In this document: positions 23,501 to 33,893 of the stretch, in pieces
Numbering within the stretch: the stretch's first letter is position 1
Layout of the letters: each line of letters begins with the position of its first letter
Position numbers and translations under genes: made by a program
Assembly (NCBI GenBank): GCA_017607445.1
Contig: JAEVHH010000006.1
Span: 2,790,001-2,854,000 of the forward strand
Origin: Histoplasma ohiense
Lineage: Eukaryota; Ascomycota; Eurotiomycetes; Onygenales; Ajellomycetaceae
DNA length: 64,000 nucleotides
Direction: 5' to 3'
Notes under the pieces: model-generated
Database searches by the model: none
Seen by the model: only the letters and a program-made list of their open reading frames with translations
Told to the model about the DNA's origin: nothing

Positions 23501-23882
23501 TGTAAGCAGTGGTATGAGAATTAGCTGCTTATATCACAAGAAGTTCTTAAGACTCTGCAAGGATTAAGCTGTAGAAGATAATACAGTAATATATCAGAGA
23601 GAATTCAGATTAATATTGATATTGTAGAATGTAGAGATCAAATTAAAACAGAATGATTCACTGATCTCTAGAAGATCAAGTCAGCTGCTATCTATATACA
23701 CAGTATCATGAACAGATCAAATTTGCTATGATGTAGATGGTGTAGTATAATGCAAGTGGCAAGATAATGCTTTGATTTCAAACTTGATATGACATTGACG
23801 GTGCTATATTCGGCGATGTCATATCTTTAGAGCAATTGCCAATTTCGGCCTAGCACTGGTAACTTAGTGCGGGTTTCTTACA
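23501..23882 (-). repeat. LTR-D, right (5' LTR of gypsy-D), CpG patch at its end
   Basis: 382 bp, matching the left LTR. The terminal segment 23796-23882 keeps five CpGs (near 23799, 23811, 23814, 23846 and 23870) that are all CA or TG in the left LTR. The other ~295 bp are CpG-free. The boundary is sharp. Confidence 0.92.
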
Positions 23883-24895
23883 CTCTCTTCTTGAAAGAAA
23901 GATCTTGTCAGTCTTATTGATTTAAATATTAGTCAACTTTCAAAAGAAGATCAGACTGAACAACATCTAAATCTTTGAAAACAAATAAGAAACAAAGCAA
24001 TTCTTATCTATACTGATAACTCAAAATGTGAGAAAACAGGCAATCTTGAAGCTGGAATAGTATATTCAGAAAATGATAAAAACTATATTCTTAATTCTTG
24101 ACAAATTGAAAAAGAGTCAGAAGTTTTTAATACTGAATTATTTGCAATTTCAAGAGCTTTCAAATTGATTGAAAGAAAGATTGAACAATGGAAAAGATTT
24201 GAGCATATTTGAATATTCTCTGATAGTCAAGCTGGGCTTAAAAGACTTCAAAGTAATAAAATCAGCAGTGGACAGTCAATATTAGAGCTGATTTTGAAAA
24301 GTCTTCAAAATATTCAAATAAAAATCTCATTCAATTGTTCTATTCATCTTCACTGGGTGTCTGCTCACATGGGTATATATGACAATGAAATGGCTGATAA
24401 AGCTGCAAAAAAAGGAACTGAATTAGAAGTCAACTTTCAAAAATTGAAACATGAACTTTTATTAAAAGGAAAATAAAAGAATCATGTTTGCAAAAATGAC
24501 AAGATATCTGATTTTTACAAAGAAAGAGTGTACATTATTCCAGATTTGAAACTAAGTCAAAATGGAAAACTTGTTCAATAAAATGTAAAAAGAAACTTTT
24601 TGCTACAATAATGCAGCTAAAGCTTGGACATGATTATTTTAAATTATATTTAACAAAAATTAGAAATGATTTAAATGACTTATGTTCAGATTGTCAGTTA
24701 TATGAAAACCCAGAGCATCTTCTTTTACTTTGTACAAAGTATACAGAGTTAAGATTGAGATTGAGAGAGAAGTTTGAATTGAGACAGTTAAACTCAAAAC
24801 TTTTGTTCAATACAAAAACTGGAAATGAATTCTTGATGGAATATTTGAAAGAATCAAATATTGCAACAAGATTTCAATTGAATAGCTTGATCTGA
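23883..24895 (+). pseudogene. LINE-B#2 RNase H domain (broken)
   Basis: Continuation of LINE-B#2 after gypsy-D. It aligns with 11205-12219. Damage is greater than in LINE-B#1: the YTDGSK Gly is changed (YTDNSK), the glutamate box reads NTELFAIS, and TGA codons fall near 24100, 24210 and 24499. HWVSAHMGIYDNEMADKA and the C-x2-C-x7-H-x4-C finger (24689-24736) remain. Confidence 0.82.
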
Positions 24896-25325
24896 TAATA
24901 AACTCAATCTTTTTCTTTTTCTTTTGTTTCTATATATTTGCTTTAATTTTTGTTTCTGTTTTTATTATTATTTTGTTACTTTGAAATTTGTTTCATTTTG
25001 ATTATTTTGATTTTGATTTGTTTTGAAAAGTTTGATTTGTGCATGGTTTTTTTTTTCTTTTCTTTTAATAGCTGCTGTTTTGTTATAATCTTTATTTCAT
25101 TTGTTTTAAATTGAATGTATTAATCTGTTGTCATTCTTTTGACATTCTTTCTTATATTGAATAGTTTGAATAGTTGTTTGATTCTGGGCTGGAATTCTGC
25201 TATTGCATGTATTAAATTGACTTTGTATATTGGCTTATTCTTGAGTTGAAAAATCCTGGAATATTTCAGATAGATGTCATAGTCACTGACTGCATACATC
25301 TATAATAGAAGCATAATAATAATAA
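24896..25325 (+). other. LINE-B#2 3' UTR and TAA tail
   Basis: T-rich non-coding stretch homologous to 12220-12628, ending CATCTATAATAGAAGCATAATAATAATAAT. No gene seen. The tail type is shared by all LINE-B ends in the window. Confidence 0.8.
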
Positions 25326-25363
25326 TCAATAGAACCACTGATTTCATTCAGATATCAGCAGAA

Positions 25364-26930
25364 GTGTTCAAACTACTAATCTGTCAAACACATGAGAAAA
25401 AGAATGTTCAAGTGTTCACTGCTAGTATGACAGATATCAAAAAAGTGTTAAAAAAGCTAGAACTCAAGAATCTCAAAAAACTGCACAAAAAACTACTCAA
25501 ATCATATAAAGACTTTGCAGATGTGTTCAACAAAAAAGAAGCTGAAAAGCTTTCCTCTCATCAAAAATCTGATATAGATTATACAATTGAACTCATCAAG
25601 AAAAATAATAAGAACTCATAATTACTCTGAGATTCTCTCTACAGTATATCACACAACAAGCTTTTCATTCTATAAAAAACACTCAACAGATTACTGAACA
25701 AAAACTTCATTTATATTAACAACTCATTCACCACAGTATCTGTACTGTTTGCAAAGAAATCAGAAGAAGACTTACAATTTTGCATTGACTACTGAGAACT
25801 CAATAAAATTACATGAAATAATTAATATTCTCTTTTACTCATCAACAAAACACTCAAATGAATAGAAAAAGTAAAATGATTTACAAAGCTTGACATCTCT
25901 GCAGCTTTCAATAAGATAAGAATTAATGAAGATGATGAATGACTAACTGCTTTTCATATATGTTACAGATTATATGAATGGACAGTGACTTTCTTTGAAT
26001 TAGCAAATGCTCTGAGCATATTTCAGAAATACATTAACTGAGCTCTATAAAATCTGCTTGATAAGATTGTCTCAGTGTACATGAACAATATTCTGATCTT
26101 CACTGATGAATTGCTCACTGAATACTGCAAGCACATACAACAAATACTTGATCATCTACAAAAAGCTGAACTGCAAGTGAACATTGACAAATATGACTTT
26201 GAGATGAAGTCTATAATTTATTTAGAATTAATCATTGAAGCTGAAAAAGATATATATATAGATTCTAAGAAGATGGAAACAATTCTCAACTCAAAGACAT
26301 CAATCTCAGTAAAAGAGACTAGAAGCTTTCTAGAATTTATCAACTTTTATCAAAGATTTATCAAAGACTTTTTCAATATCATACAATCACTGACAGATCT
26401 GATCTGAAAAGATGCTGTATTTCAATGAACTGATGAAGCAGATGCAGCATTCAAAAAGCTGAAGTGTATATTCACAAACACTCTGATACTGCAATCATTC
26501 AATTCCAATAAACATACAATTCTCAAAACAGACATCTCAAATTATGTAGTAGATAGAGTACTAATACAATATGATAATGAAGATATTCTACAATTCTATA
26601 TCTTTATTTTAAAAAAGATGTCACTCACTGAATGCAACTATAAGATCTACAACAAGAAACTTCTAGTGATCATACAATGCATTGAAAAATGAGAGTTCAA
26701 ACTCATGAATGTTGAGAGATTTGAGATTGTTATCAATCATAAGAATCTAGAGTACTTCACAATCATTTGTAAGTTTACTGAGAGATATATGTATTGATTA
26801 TTGTTTCTTAGCTGTTTTTCATTCACAATTTATTATCAATCTAAAGTAGAGAACATTTTTGTGAATGCTCTGTTTCACTAAAAATAAGATATATCATCTG
26901 ATGACTTGAATGACAGATGAAAACACTGAG
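25364..26930 (+). pseudogene. Gypsy-B#2 reverse transcriptase and RNase H (broken)
   Basis: Reverse transcriptase core: DLQFCIDY near 25770, FTKLDISAAF near 25880, and the catalytic box near 26077, which reads YMNN instead of YMDD, so both catalytic aspartates are gone. ETRSFLEFINFYQRFIKDF near 26315-26370 is the usual transition to RNase H. RNase H remnants are LKTDISNYVVD near 26525 and FEIVINHKNLEYF near 26720. TGA stops recur where TGG would stand (for example KVK-stop-FTKLD). Confidence 0.8.
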
Positions 26931-26963
26931 AGTATTGATTAATTACTCTGCAATCATAAGAAG

Positions 26964-27370
26964 TGTGACAGATTAGCATCTGTTAGTAATTAACTTACGC
27001 AATGAACTCCTCTTCTGCATCTGCTTGTTTCTAGCTGTTGTGATTTTGTGTAATCCTCAATGTTCTTTCACTCTGTGCTCTGCATTCATATAGTTTCTAA
27101 CAATTCTTCTGTGTAGCTCTTAATGTTCTTCTGCTCTGTGCTCTGCACTCATATAGTCTCTAATGATTCTTCTGTGTAGCTCTTAACATTCTTCTGCTCT
27201 GCATTTCACTGGAAAGTGATCTCTGATATTCTTTCACTCTGAACTTTCTTCTATAAAAACTCTCTTCATATGATCTTTTGTTCTGATTTCTTTTCTCTTT
27301 CTTTTCTTAATCAATTTGTAATCTGTAATTAGAATAGTCTCAAATTATTAATTGAAGTATATCTGTTACA
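26964..27370 (+). repeat. LTR-B (3' LTR of gypsy-B#2), 407 bp
   Basis: TGTGACAG to TCTGTTACA. Shorter than 10462-11058 because it has fewer of the internal CTCTGTGCTCTGCA-type units. Only one CpG (near 26999) is left. Confidence 0.85.
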
Positions 27371-28096
27371 AAAACTAATAACAAAATATTCAGATCTTAA
27401 ACACAGAAGAATCAATTCATAATATAATAGATGTACTTTGATTAACAATTTGATACTATTCTAATTACAGATTACAAATTGATTAAGAAAAGAAAGAGAA
27501 AAGAAATCAGAAGAAAAGATTGTATAAAAAGAGTTCTGATAGAGAGAAATTTGAGATGAAAGAATATCAGAAGCTGTTTCACAGTGAAGCACAGAGTGAA
27601 AGAACATTAAGAGCTACACAGAAGAATTGTTAGAAACTATATAAATGTGAAATATAAAATGAGAGAATTATTGAAAGCTACATGAAAGAATTGTTAGAGA
27701 CTATATGAGTGCAGAGCACAGAGCAGAAGAATGTTAAGAGCTATATAGAAGAATCATTAGAGACTATATGAGTGTGAAGCACAGAGCAGAAGAACATTGA
27801 GAGTTACATGAGATCACAATGACTAGAAATGAGTGGGTGCAGAAGAGGAGTTGATTGCATAAGTTAATTACTAACAGATGTTAACCCATCACACATTAGA
27901 AACTACACAAATACAGAGTGTGGAGTGAAAGAATCATTGAGAGCTATACAGAAGAATCATTAGAGACTATATAAATGCAGAGCATGGAGCAGAAGAACAT
28001 CAAGGGTTATGCAAGGTCACAACAGCCAGGAACAAGCGGGTGCAGGAGGGGAGTTGGTTGCGTAAGTTAATTACTAACAGGTGCTAACCCGTCACA
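27371..28096 (-). repeat. Inverted LTR-B pieces (27423-27893 and 27894-28096) with a scrap of interior
   Basis: 27371-27422 is the reverse complement of gypsy-B sequence just inside the 5' LTR (compare 61057-61105). 27423-27893 is a full LTR-B in minus orientation, ending ATCACA (complement of TGTGAT). 27894-28096 is a second, partial LTR-B in the same orientation. Three CpGs at 28037-28093 are kept in the outer piece where the inner one has TG or CA. The outer piece borders the CpG-normal island. No TSD recognised. Confidence 0.75.
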
Positions 28097-28097
28097 C

Positions 28098-28370
28098 TAT
28101 CACAGAAGCAGATTCAGTCATGGATAGAGTATATTCCTATTCATATTGCAAAGATTATTGAGTTGGAAGGTGGTAATGAATATCAGAAGGGCCGCAGCCG
28201 TGGCAGGGGAATCACCTAGCTAGCACTGATAAATCAATCAGTACAGAGTAGAATAATCAATAAAAATGTTCAGGATACTTTGTATTAGTTTCAGTGTGTA
28301 TTTCAGTCGATATTTGTGGCATTTTTAGTATGTGATAGCGCTAATCAAAACTTTTGAGAGGATCCTCCGT
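28098..28370 (+). mobile_element. 3' end of a Tc1/mariner-like transposon (transposase C-terminus plus TIR)
   Basis: One plus-strand frame reads QIQSWIEYIPIHIAKI then IELEGGNEYQKGRSRG and ends at TAG near 28218. This is the style of C-terminus seen in fungal Tc1/mariner transposases (from memory, unchecked). About 120 bp further is TCAAAACTTTTGAGAGG... ending at the TA at 28370-28371, a 27-bp stretch that matches about 20 of 27 positions of the neighbouring MITE's TIR. So transposase end plus terminal repeat fit one element, cut on its left by LTR-B. CpGs are kept. Confidence 0.55.
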
Positions 28371-28371
28371 A

Positions 28372-28629
28372 CAGATGCTCCTGCGAAAAGTTTTGACTTG
28401 CGCTAATACTTTAAGCTGAAATGCTGATACCGGCATTAAGTGTTGTGTTGCATCTCTTAATGAAAAGGAGAGGGAGTCCCAGGGGGCTTATAGAGGCCAA
28501 CACCCCTAGCCTACCCACTAGCTCAGTCTCTAAATTCCAGGTGGTGTGGCCTGGAGATACAATACACTAGTAAGGATATTTCAAGGTAAATTCTTAGCAG
28601 GAGACAAAACTTTTCGCAGCGGCATCTGT
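28372..28629. mobile_element. Tc1/mariner-type MITE with TA flanks, 258 bp
   Basis: Inverted arms 28369-28397 and 28603-28631 agree at 26 of 29 positions. Each arm starts CAGATGC next to a TA (28370-28371 and 28630-28631), the target duplication of Tc1/mariner elements. No coding capacity inside. The left TA is shared with the TIR of the transposon remnant before it, so the two lie end to end. CpGs are intact. Confidence 0.75.
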
Positions 28630-28631
28630 AC

Positions 28632-29351
28632 TTATATCATAATTACTTGATAAGATAGTTAATGGCCGTAAGCCTTATTTCAAATATCCTAATATAATAT
28701 ATTAGCAACATCAGCTACAGCACCGGATAACCTTTAGTTTGACATTAGACAAGATTATTTAAATTGTGATGGGTAGATATCGAGGATGTAGGCAGGGAGA
28801 TAGCCAGCATTCTCCAGATTCAGAGGCTATTCAGATATAGCTAGTGTTTCCACTAAACTATACATTATGTGATATCGGAGCGTCCCCCCACTGGTTGAGA
28901 TCTGATAAGAACAATATCCCATCAATTCAAGTTATTTTAGGATGAATGGTGTATTGCTTTACTGGATGGGGAAGGTAGTGGTTCTCGAGGCTTTGTTAGA
29001 ATAAACATTTTCGCCCCTATAGAATTTCGCTCCGTTTTTAATCAATGATACTGGGTTGCGAATTGGGAGGAGAACACGATAAAAACATGTGCACTCTCAT
29101 TGGATTGGTAATTGCATATTAACGCTGGATACACAATTATCAAGGTTTATAGTGGCGTTTAAATCAATGACTGGTACGTAGGGGATATATCAAGCGGAGA
29201 AATATAGCACACGATTAATGCATTCATATGGGGTAATTTGGAACTGTAATCAAATAAAGCAAAAAAGAGAAACCCATTTAGTATAACCAGCAAAATCAGT
29301 TGAGAGTATATTTCAAAACACCAGATAAGGATATTTCGTAAACTACGGACT
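28632..29351. other. Intergenic region downstream of the RIC8 gene
   Basis: Non-repetitive within the window, normal CpG content, no convincing coding frame. The part next to the gene (about 29150-29351) is expected to hold the 3' UTR and poly(A) signal. A GGAGCGTCCCCCCACTGG stretch near 28878-28895 stands out by composition, but I found no partner for it. Confidence 0.5.
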
Positions 29352-31236
29352 TCAGTCCAGTTCTTCAAATCGTCCCGTTTGGAGAGCAGCACTGACAGGA
29401 TTTTCTACGTCAACCACACCGGTAGCTTTTAGCCTGTAGAATATAACCAAGCAAAGCAATTAGCAAATGGTAAAAATAAAGTATGATGAATAATGTGAAC
29501 ATACCTTTCAAACAAAATAAACAATCTCTCTGCTTCTCGCTCTTTTTCCTCCTCTGTCATTTCTGGGCCTCCATCTTGGGGTTCCGCATCCCATCTCTGC
29601 CCAGTAATGGGATTCAGATTTGGATCAAGCCCACCAGCACTAGTGCTGAATGCTTCTTTGGCTGTCTCTGGAACCGGCATATCATGCGACATGAGGAAAC
29701 CAGCAGCAAATCCATACCCAACATTTCTCACAAAATCAGTTGCGTCGCTACCAGAAAGTTCGAACATCAGAGCGGATATGCCTTCACGGAGACTTGGGGC
29801 TACAGGCGAAGTTGATAGACGCAGGAGGCGAGAGGAGAGTGTATTTGATTTGCCGATAGGAAGGTCATGGTCGTCATCTTCAGGAAGGAGCAGCCATTCC
29901 ATATATTTTTTTGGGCCTTCAGGTGCGAAGGAATAGATTTTCCGTAACAATGTGAGAAGAGGTACGGCTAGACTTTCGAGGTGTTGGGGTTTATGCATCG
30001 CGACAGCTTGATCTAGAATATTTATCAACTTGTCTACATTGCAGTTCTGGTCGAATTTGGGAAACAAAGGGTTTGTCCCGAAGTGTTTGCTTTTCTTTGC
30101 TTCAAGGTCGAGGTTGAGAAGGGAGTTGATGAGGTAGTTGACAGGGGCCTGGAGCGGCGGGGTGGGTATTTCAATGCGGCTTAGTATCTTCAAAATATGC
30201 GGAATTGAAGGAGAGAATGCGTCAACTCGGTGAGGGTAGAAGTTGGTGATATTGAACATCAATTTTAACGTTTCTGAGAGTGCAAGCTCATCCATTTGAT
30301 CGAGTTTCTTCTTTCTGGCTTTGGAGAATCGTTTCGAATGTCGATATATGTGCTGTGATGACCTGTTAGAATTGCTGTTTGTGCAAGAGATCGGATAGTA
30401 AAACCCATACATTATTGATATATTCCCCGAGATTGTTGTTATCAAACAATTTATCAAAGTCTAAATCAGTGTCGTAGGTGGCTAGGAATAGCAAACGCGA
30501 TGCCAAAAATTCATCATCAGAATTTTCTTCCTGAAAATAGTTGCAGTCACAAAATCAGCACAAGATCGCATTAAGTGTTGACAGATTTTCTACCTTGAGC
30601 CGATCTGCGAGGTTAGGCCCGTATCCCAAGTCCACAAATATCTGGCGCATGCTTGGTTCAAGGAGGAGGGCATTTGCGAGACAACGGAGAGCCTCGCGGG
30701 ATACGGTGGAGGATTTCACATCAAAGCCATAATAAGCCAGTACCTTTATCCCCTAAATACAAAAGAAGAAAATAAGTATATTGTGTGGTATCACTCTCCG
30801 GGCAGCCACCACCCCCCACCCCTTCTTTTTTTCCCCGATCGTACCTCTCTTGAATACATTCTGTCTGCATTTTCCGGTTTCCGTCCATGGATTCGAAGCT
30901 GCTGGAGAATCTCGATGCGTTCTGTTCACAGGGCCCACAGTCAGGCAGCTGGTCCACAGAAATATTTATTATTGGGCGCATATAGGTTGCAGCGTGAAAG
31001 AAACATACGAGAAGCTTGAAGATGGCTTGTTTTTATATCCTTGGCAAGTGATTTTACCAATCGCGATACCTCCTCGAGTTTTTCTGCAACGCACAAGATG
31101 TGGTATGATTAGCAAGTTAATCGAAAGATCCGCAGACACAGAAAGACAAGAGGGAACTAGTAAAAAAGAAGACAAAGGAAGAGAGAAACAGCTTTTAGAA
31201 TCGCATACCCTTCCCCTCTAATTCGCGAATTTCCAT
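29352..31236 (-). CDS. ric8: Synembryn/RIC8-type G-alpha exchange factor and chaperone, 7 exons
   Basis: Cytosolic protein that folds nascent G-alpha subunits and promotes their GDP/GTP exchange (known for the RIC8 family). Exons: 31236-31209, 31083-31009, 30921-30845, 30752-30594, 30530-30411, 30352-29505, 29433-29352. They join without a phase clash into 462 residues, a usual length for fungal synembryns. Family stretches: NADRMYSREGIKVLAYYGF (54-72, across junction 3), SREALRCLANALLLEP, SPSIPHILKIL, DFVRNVGYGFAAGFLMSHD, NPITGQRWDAEP, MTEEEKEREAERLF and, across the last intron, FERLKATGVVDVENPV, ending GRFEELD. Introns are 58-125 bp with GT...AG and CTAAC/GCTAAT-like branch sites. The start ATG follows AAA and is the only one that fits exon 2 in phase. 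Frame and CpGs are intact, so it looks functional. It is armadillo-helical by family; no membrane segment seen. Confidence 0.93.
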
Positions 31237-31872
31237 TTTGAAACTGGAGACCCAGGAAGTTCAACGGCAGATTGAGCTGAGGATAGGACAGTCAGCGCGA
31301 TCGGCCAAGGGCAAAAATGAGTCGCTCAGCATGGGTTACCATCACTAACTGAGTACTGAGCGGATGGATCATCAAAAAGACGGAGCGGAATATTCTGTCC
31401 TGCCAGAGAAACGGAGGGAGAAAGACTGTGACGCAGGGAACTGTGTGTTGATGTGCCCTGAACTCCAACAGCACTGACGTTGTTGCTCCCAATTTCCTCG
31501 TGAGCCGAACTGGGCAGCCAAGGTTTTCTCCGCATTCAGGCAGGAAGTCTCCACAACCAAAACGGCCGGGGTTGCCATGCCTCCATCCAATGGATGCTTC
31601 ACGCTGAGAGGGGCTTGTCATGTGCCCGAGTACAAGTCTGTAACTAGTGGAGTATTCCGTCCATGACTCCATGTAATCCTTTTTACGAATATTTTCTGTC
31701 GAGGCTCTAGTGGTCAACCTTGAGATCTCCAAGGTGAATAATGCAAGTCATAGTTAACGTGATCACCCAATCCATCTTCTTCATCAACGCGTAATATGAT
31801 CAACGAACGCGTTATTCAGTTAGCAATTGATGAACTTAATAAGAATTGATTTCTAATTACACTTCTACTGCC
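31237..31872. other. Upstream region of the RIC8 gene
   Basis: CpG-containing single-copy sequence; the promoter and 5' UTR of the minus-strand gene should lie here. A 146-codon minus-strand open frame at 31732-31292 ends 55 bp before the RIC8 start. It has no recognisable domain and could be chance or an upstream ORF. CpGs continue to about 31809, beyond which the AT-rich repeat block begins. Confidence 0.5.
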
Positions 31873-31896
31873 AAAAAAAAAAAAAAAAAAAAAAAA
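31873..31896 (+). repeat. A24 homopolymer at the island/repeat border
   Basis: Twenty-four A in a row, just before the first 206-bp repeat of LINE-A#2. It may be a simple slippage tract or the tail of an unrecognised retroposed piece lying to its left. Confidence 0.8.
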
Positions 31897-31920
31897 CAGT
31901 CAACACAGAATTGTACATGC

Positions 31921-32333
31921 TCATCCTTACAACTACCCACAAATGTAGAGGTACATTTGAATTTTCCACTTTTTTAACTGTTTTTTGTATAATTTTAATC
32001 CTTCAATCCATTCAATATCATCACATATTCTCTGCAATTACTCTATGTGTGTGTACTGCACAGATTGAATAATCATGAAACTCTCAATATTCTTTCATTC
32101 ACTCAAGAACATCAACACAGCCTACATCATCCTTACAACTATTCACAAATGTAGAAGTACATTTGAATTTTCCACTTTTCCAACTGTTTTTCATATAATT
32201 TTAACTCTTCAATTCATTCAATATCATCACACATTCTCTGTGATTACTCTATATGTGTGTACTGCACAGATTGAGTGGTCATGGAGCTCTCAATACTCTT
32301 TCATTCACTCAAAAATATTGATATGATCTACAT
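31921..32333 (+). repeat. Two tandem ~206-bp repeats at the 5' end of LINE-A#2
   Basis: Unit 1 31921-32126 and unit 2 32127-32333 share most positions (both begin TCATCCTTACAACTA and contain GTACATTTGAATTTTCCAC). They lie directly ahead of the first coding remnants of LINE-A#2. Tandem monomers in the 5' UTR are known for several LINE families as promoter units; that role here is inferred. Confidence 0.8.
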
Positions 32334-32517
32334 CAGATCACTGAAGCTGAAGTCACTGATTAATTTTATTACTGAAAAGACTGATAAAAGACAGAGAAAG
32401 ACTGTTACAATGTTTTCTTCAGTTTTCAAAGAAATCAATGACAGTATTTTCACAGTCATCTCTCAGCTGCAGAAGTAGTTTGAAGAGATTTAATAACAAT
32501 AAAATCTGCAGTAGAAG

Positions 32518-32780
32518 TGTAATACACTTGTTTATTATTTTCTTATTATCTTCACTTATTCTTATCTCTTTTCATTATACTCTCACTACTGCTATTTCTA
32601 TATATATATATATATTGATGTATGTATTTCACACATCTTCTTTCTCTTTCTTTTCTTTCTTAGTGATTAGCTACACCATGTTATGCTACTATACTACACT
32701 CTACAATATATTATTATTATCTCTGCTACACTATAAACCATTTTCTATTGTTACTCTTCACACTGTCACTACATCTCACA
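32518..32780 (+). repeat. LTR-C, 5' LTR of gypsy-C, 263 bp
   Basis: Preceded by AGAAG. Same length as 54014-54276. No CpG left, while the 3' LTR keeps two (near 54049 and 54081) and the solo copy at 12627-12890 keeps about ten. Confidence 0.92.
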
Positions 32781-32827
32781 ATTTCTAATTGCTCAATCTT
32801 TGAGAGATGATTTATTGAGTAATAGTC

Positions 32828-33536
32828 ATGATCTCTATCTGCAGTATCTACTGTACTCATACTACTGCTGAATCTGAAGCAGCAAATATTATGAAAGAAA
32901 ATCATGAAACACATATTTCTGTCACTGAAAGTGTACAACAAATATCATCTTTCTCTATGAAATCAGACTCTGAATATAGTTCAGAAGAGAATATTTTCTC
33001 TGAAGATCTCAGTGCAATTGAAACTGAGAAGATAACTGTGATCAGAAGAATCAAAAAATTACAGACTGAGAAAGAATTGCAAAAACTTCAATATCAATAT
33101 AACACTTTACTACAAAAATTGAATGAAACAATTTCAGTCACTCAAAATATACTAGAAGCACATCTGAATCACAGTAGAGATGCAATTAGTGTGAATGATA
33201 ACTGTGATAATATCACAAATATTCTCAGATCACTGAAAGTCACATTATAAATATTCCACATTTTAGTGAAAAGTGCTGTGACTACTGTCAGTGAAAGATA
33301 TAGTCAGATATTACTTTGATAATTAGAACTTTGAGATCTCAGTATGAGCAGTCACTCTTCTTGAAGAAATGTGAAAAAATTTCAAGATTAAAGTATGAAA
33401 GAATTTGAAAACTTTATTACAGCTGCTATTACTTTTCATATCAGTGATTTTGATTACTACAACAAACACAACCATCAAAAGATCATTGAAACTGTTACTC
33501 ATTTCAATGTCAAGATGCAACAACATTGATATCAAC
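32828..33536 (+). pseudogene. Gypsy-C Gag, N-terminal part (broken)
   Basis: Open 32828-33250 (140 codons), then stops. Acidic start (SSEENIFSEDLSAIETEK) and a coiled-coil-like KELQKLQYQYNTLLQKLNE stretch near 33070-33120. Interrupted by gypsy-A#2, with the frame resuming at 40662 (YNQLKSIYDIL near 40830). It would form the particle in the live element. Confidence 0.7.
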
Positions 33537-33807
33537 TGTAATAGACACAACAGAGATATCTATATTAGAAAATAGCTATATAGCGATAGAAGAACACAGA
33601 ACACATCAGAATTAATGAGAAGAAATATAGTGCACAGCAGTATAGACAGCTATAGTGTGTGGTGGTCATCTATATAATGCTCACTGATATCTGTAGATAT
33701 TAGAAGATCAGTGATTAGCTTTGAATAATAGAGATTACTATCTTCTTAACATTCTATATATATACTTCATACTACTTTCATAATTATATCTACAACCATC
33801 TCTTACA
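33537..33807 (+). repeat. LTR-A, 5' LTR of gypsy-A#2
   Basis: TGTAATAG...TCTTACA, 271 bp, preceded by TCAAC. It keeps a single CpG (near 33587). Confidence 0.93.
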
Positions 33808-33893
33808 ATTCTAATCACTCTAAACTTTATTTGAGTGATCTGTTGTTACACACATCTACAATAAAGCATGCAATATTAGTTAAAACACACAAG

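Larger units (their letters stand above)
16576..23882 (-). mobile_element. Gypsy-D: complete chromodomain Ty3/gypsy element, minus strand, TSD CTCTC
   Basis: Two LTRs of 382 bp (16576-16957 and 23501-23882), both TGTAAG...TTCTTACA, flanked by the 5-bp repeat CTCTC (16571-16575, 23883-23887). On the minus strand from right to left: Gag with CCHC knuckle, protease, reverse transcriptase, RNase H, integrase and chromodomain. After the chromodomain, on the opposite (plus) strand, is an accessory gene with a cysteine module (17490-18380). A purine-rich tract AGAGGGGGCAGT precedes the 3' LTR (near 16958-16970). It is split only by a 177-bp LINE-B fragment. Many TGA/TAA codons make it inactive. Confidence 0.93.
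12891..25320 (+). mobile_element. LINE-B#2, split by gypsy-D at 16576-23882
   Basis: Non-LTR retrotransposon with ORF1 remnant (12891-13435), endonuclease (13646-14510), reverse transcriptase (15035-16162) and RNase H (23883-24895), then a 3' UTR and TAA tail (about 25310-25325). Gypsy-D interrupts it with CTCTC on both sides. The left end abuts solo LTR-C, so the ORF1 start is missing. CpGs are depleted, yet long frames remain open. Gypsy-B#2 coding sequence begins directly after the tail, suggesting LINE-B#2 inserted into gypsy-B#2. Confidence 0.85.
25321..27370 (+). mobile_element. Gypsy-B#2: RT/RNase H part plus LTR, integrase deleted
   Basis: Aligns with gypsy-B#3 from 62897 on. It contains the linker (25364-25621), reverse transcriptase (about 25740-26410) and RNase H (about 26430-26930). 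Then, within about 80 bp, LTR-B begins (26964-27370). Gypsy-B#1 shows that about 1.4 kb of integrase and chromodomain should lie in between, so this copy carries an internal deletion. The 5' LTR, Gag and protease are missing left of LINE-B#2. Confidence 0.82.

Noticed and set aside
28870..28990. GC-rich GGAGCGTCCCCCC stretch as a transposon end
   Set aside because: I found no inverted or direct partner in the window and no target duplication.
29483..29936. Plus-strand open frames opposite RIC8 exon 6
   Set aside because: They are shadows of the strongly conserved minus-strand coding sequence.
30721..31221. Open frames on both strands over RIC8 introns 1-4
   Set aside because: They read through introns; the spliced minus-strand model explains the conserved residues exactly and in phase.
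31292..31732. 146-codon minus-strand open frame upstream of the RIC8 gene
   Set aside because: No recognisable domain, overlapping equally long frames, and it lies where the RIC8 promoter and 5' UTR should be. Left as an upstream feature only.
31873..31896. A24 tract as the tail of a processed retrogene
   Set aside because: The sequence to its left shows no spliced coding frame or retroposon hallmarks and no flanking duplication was found.
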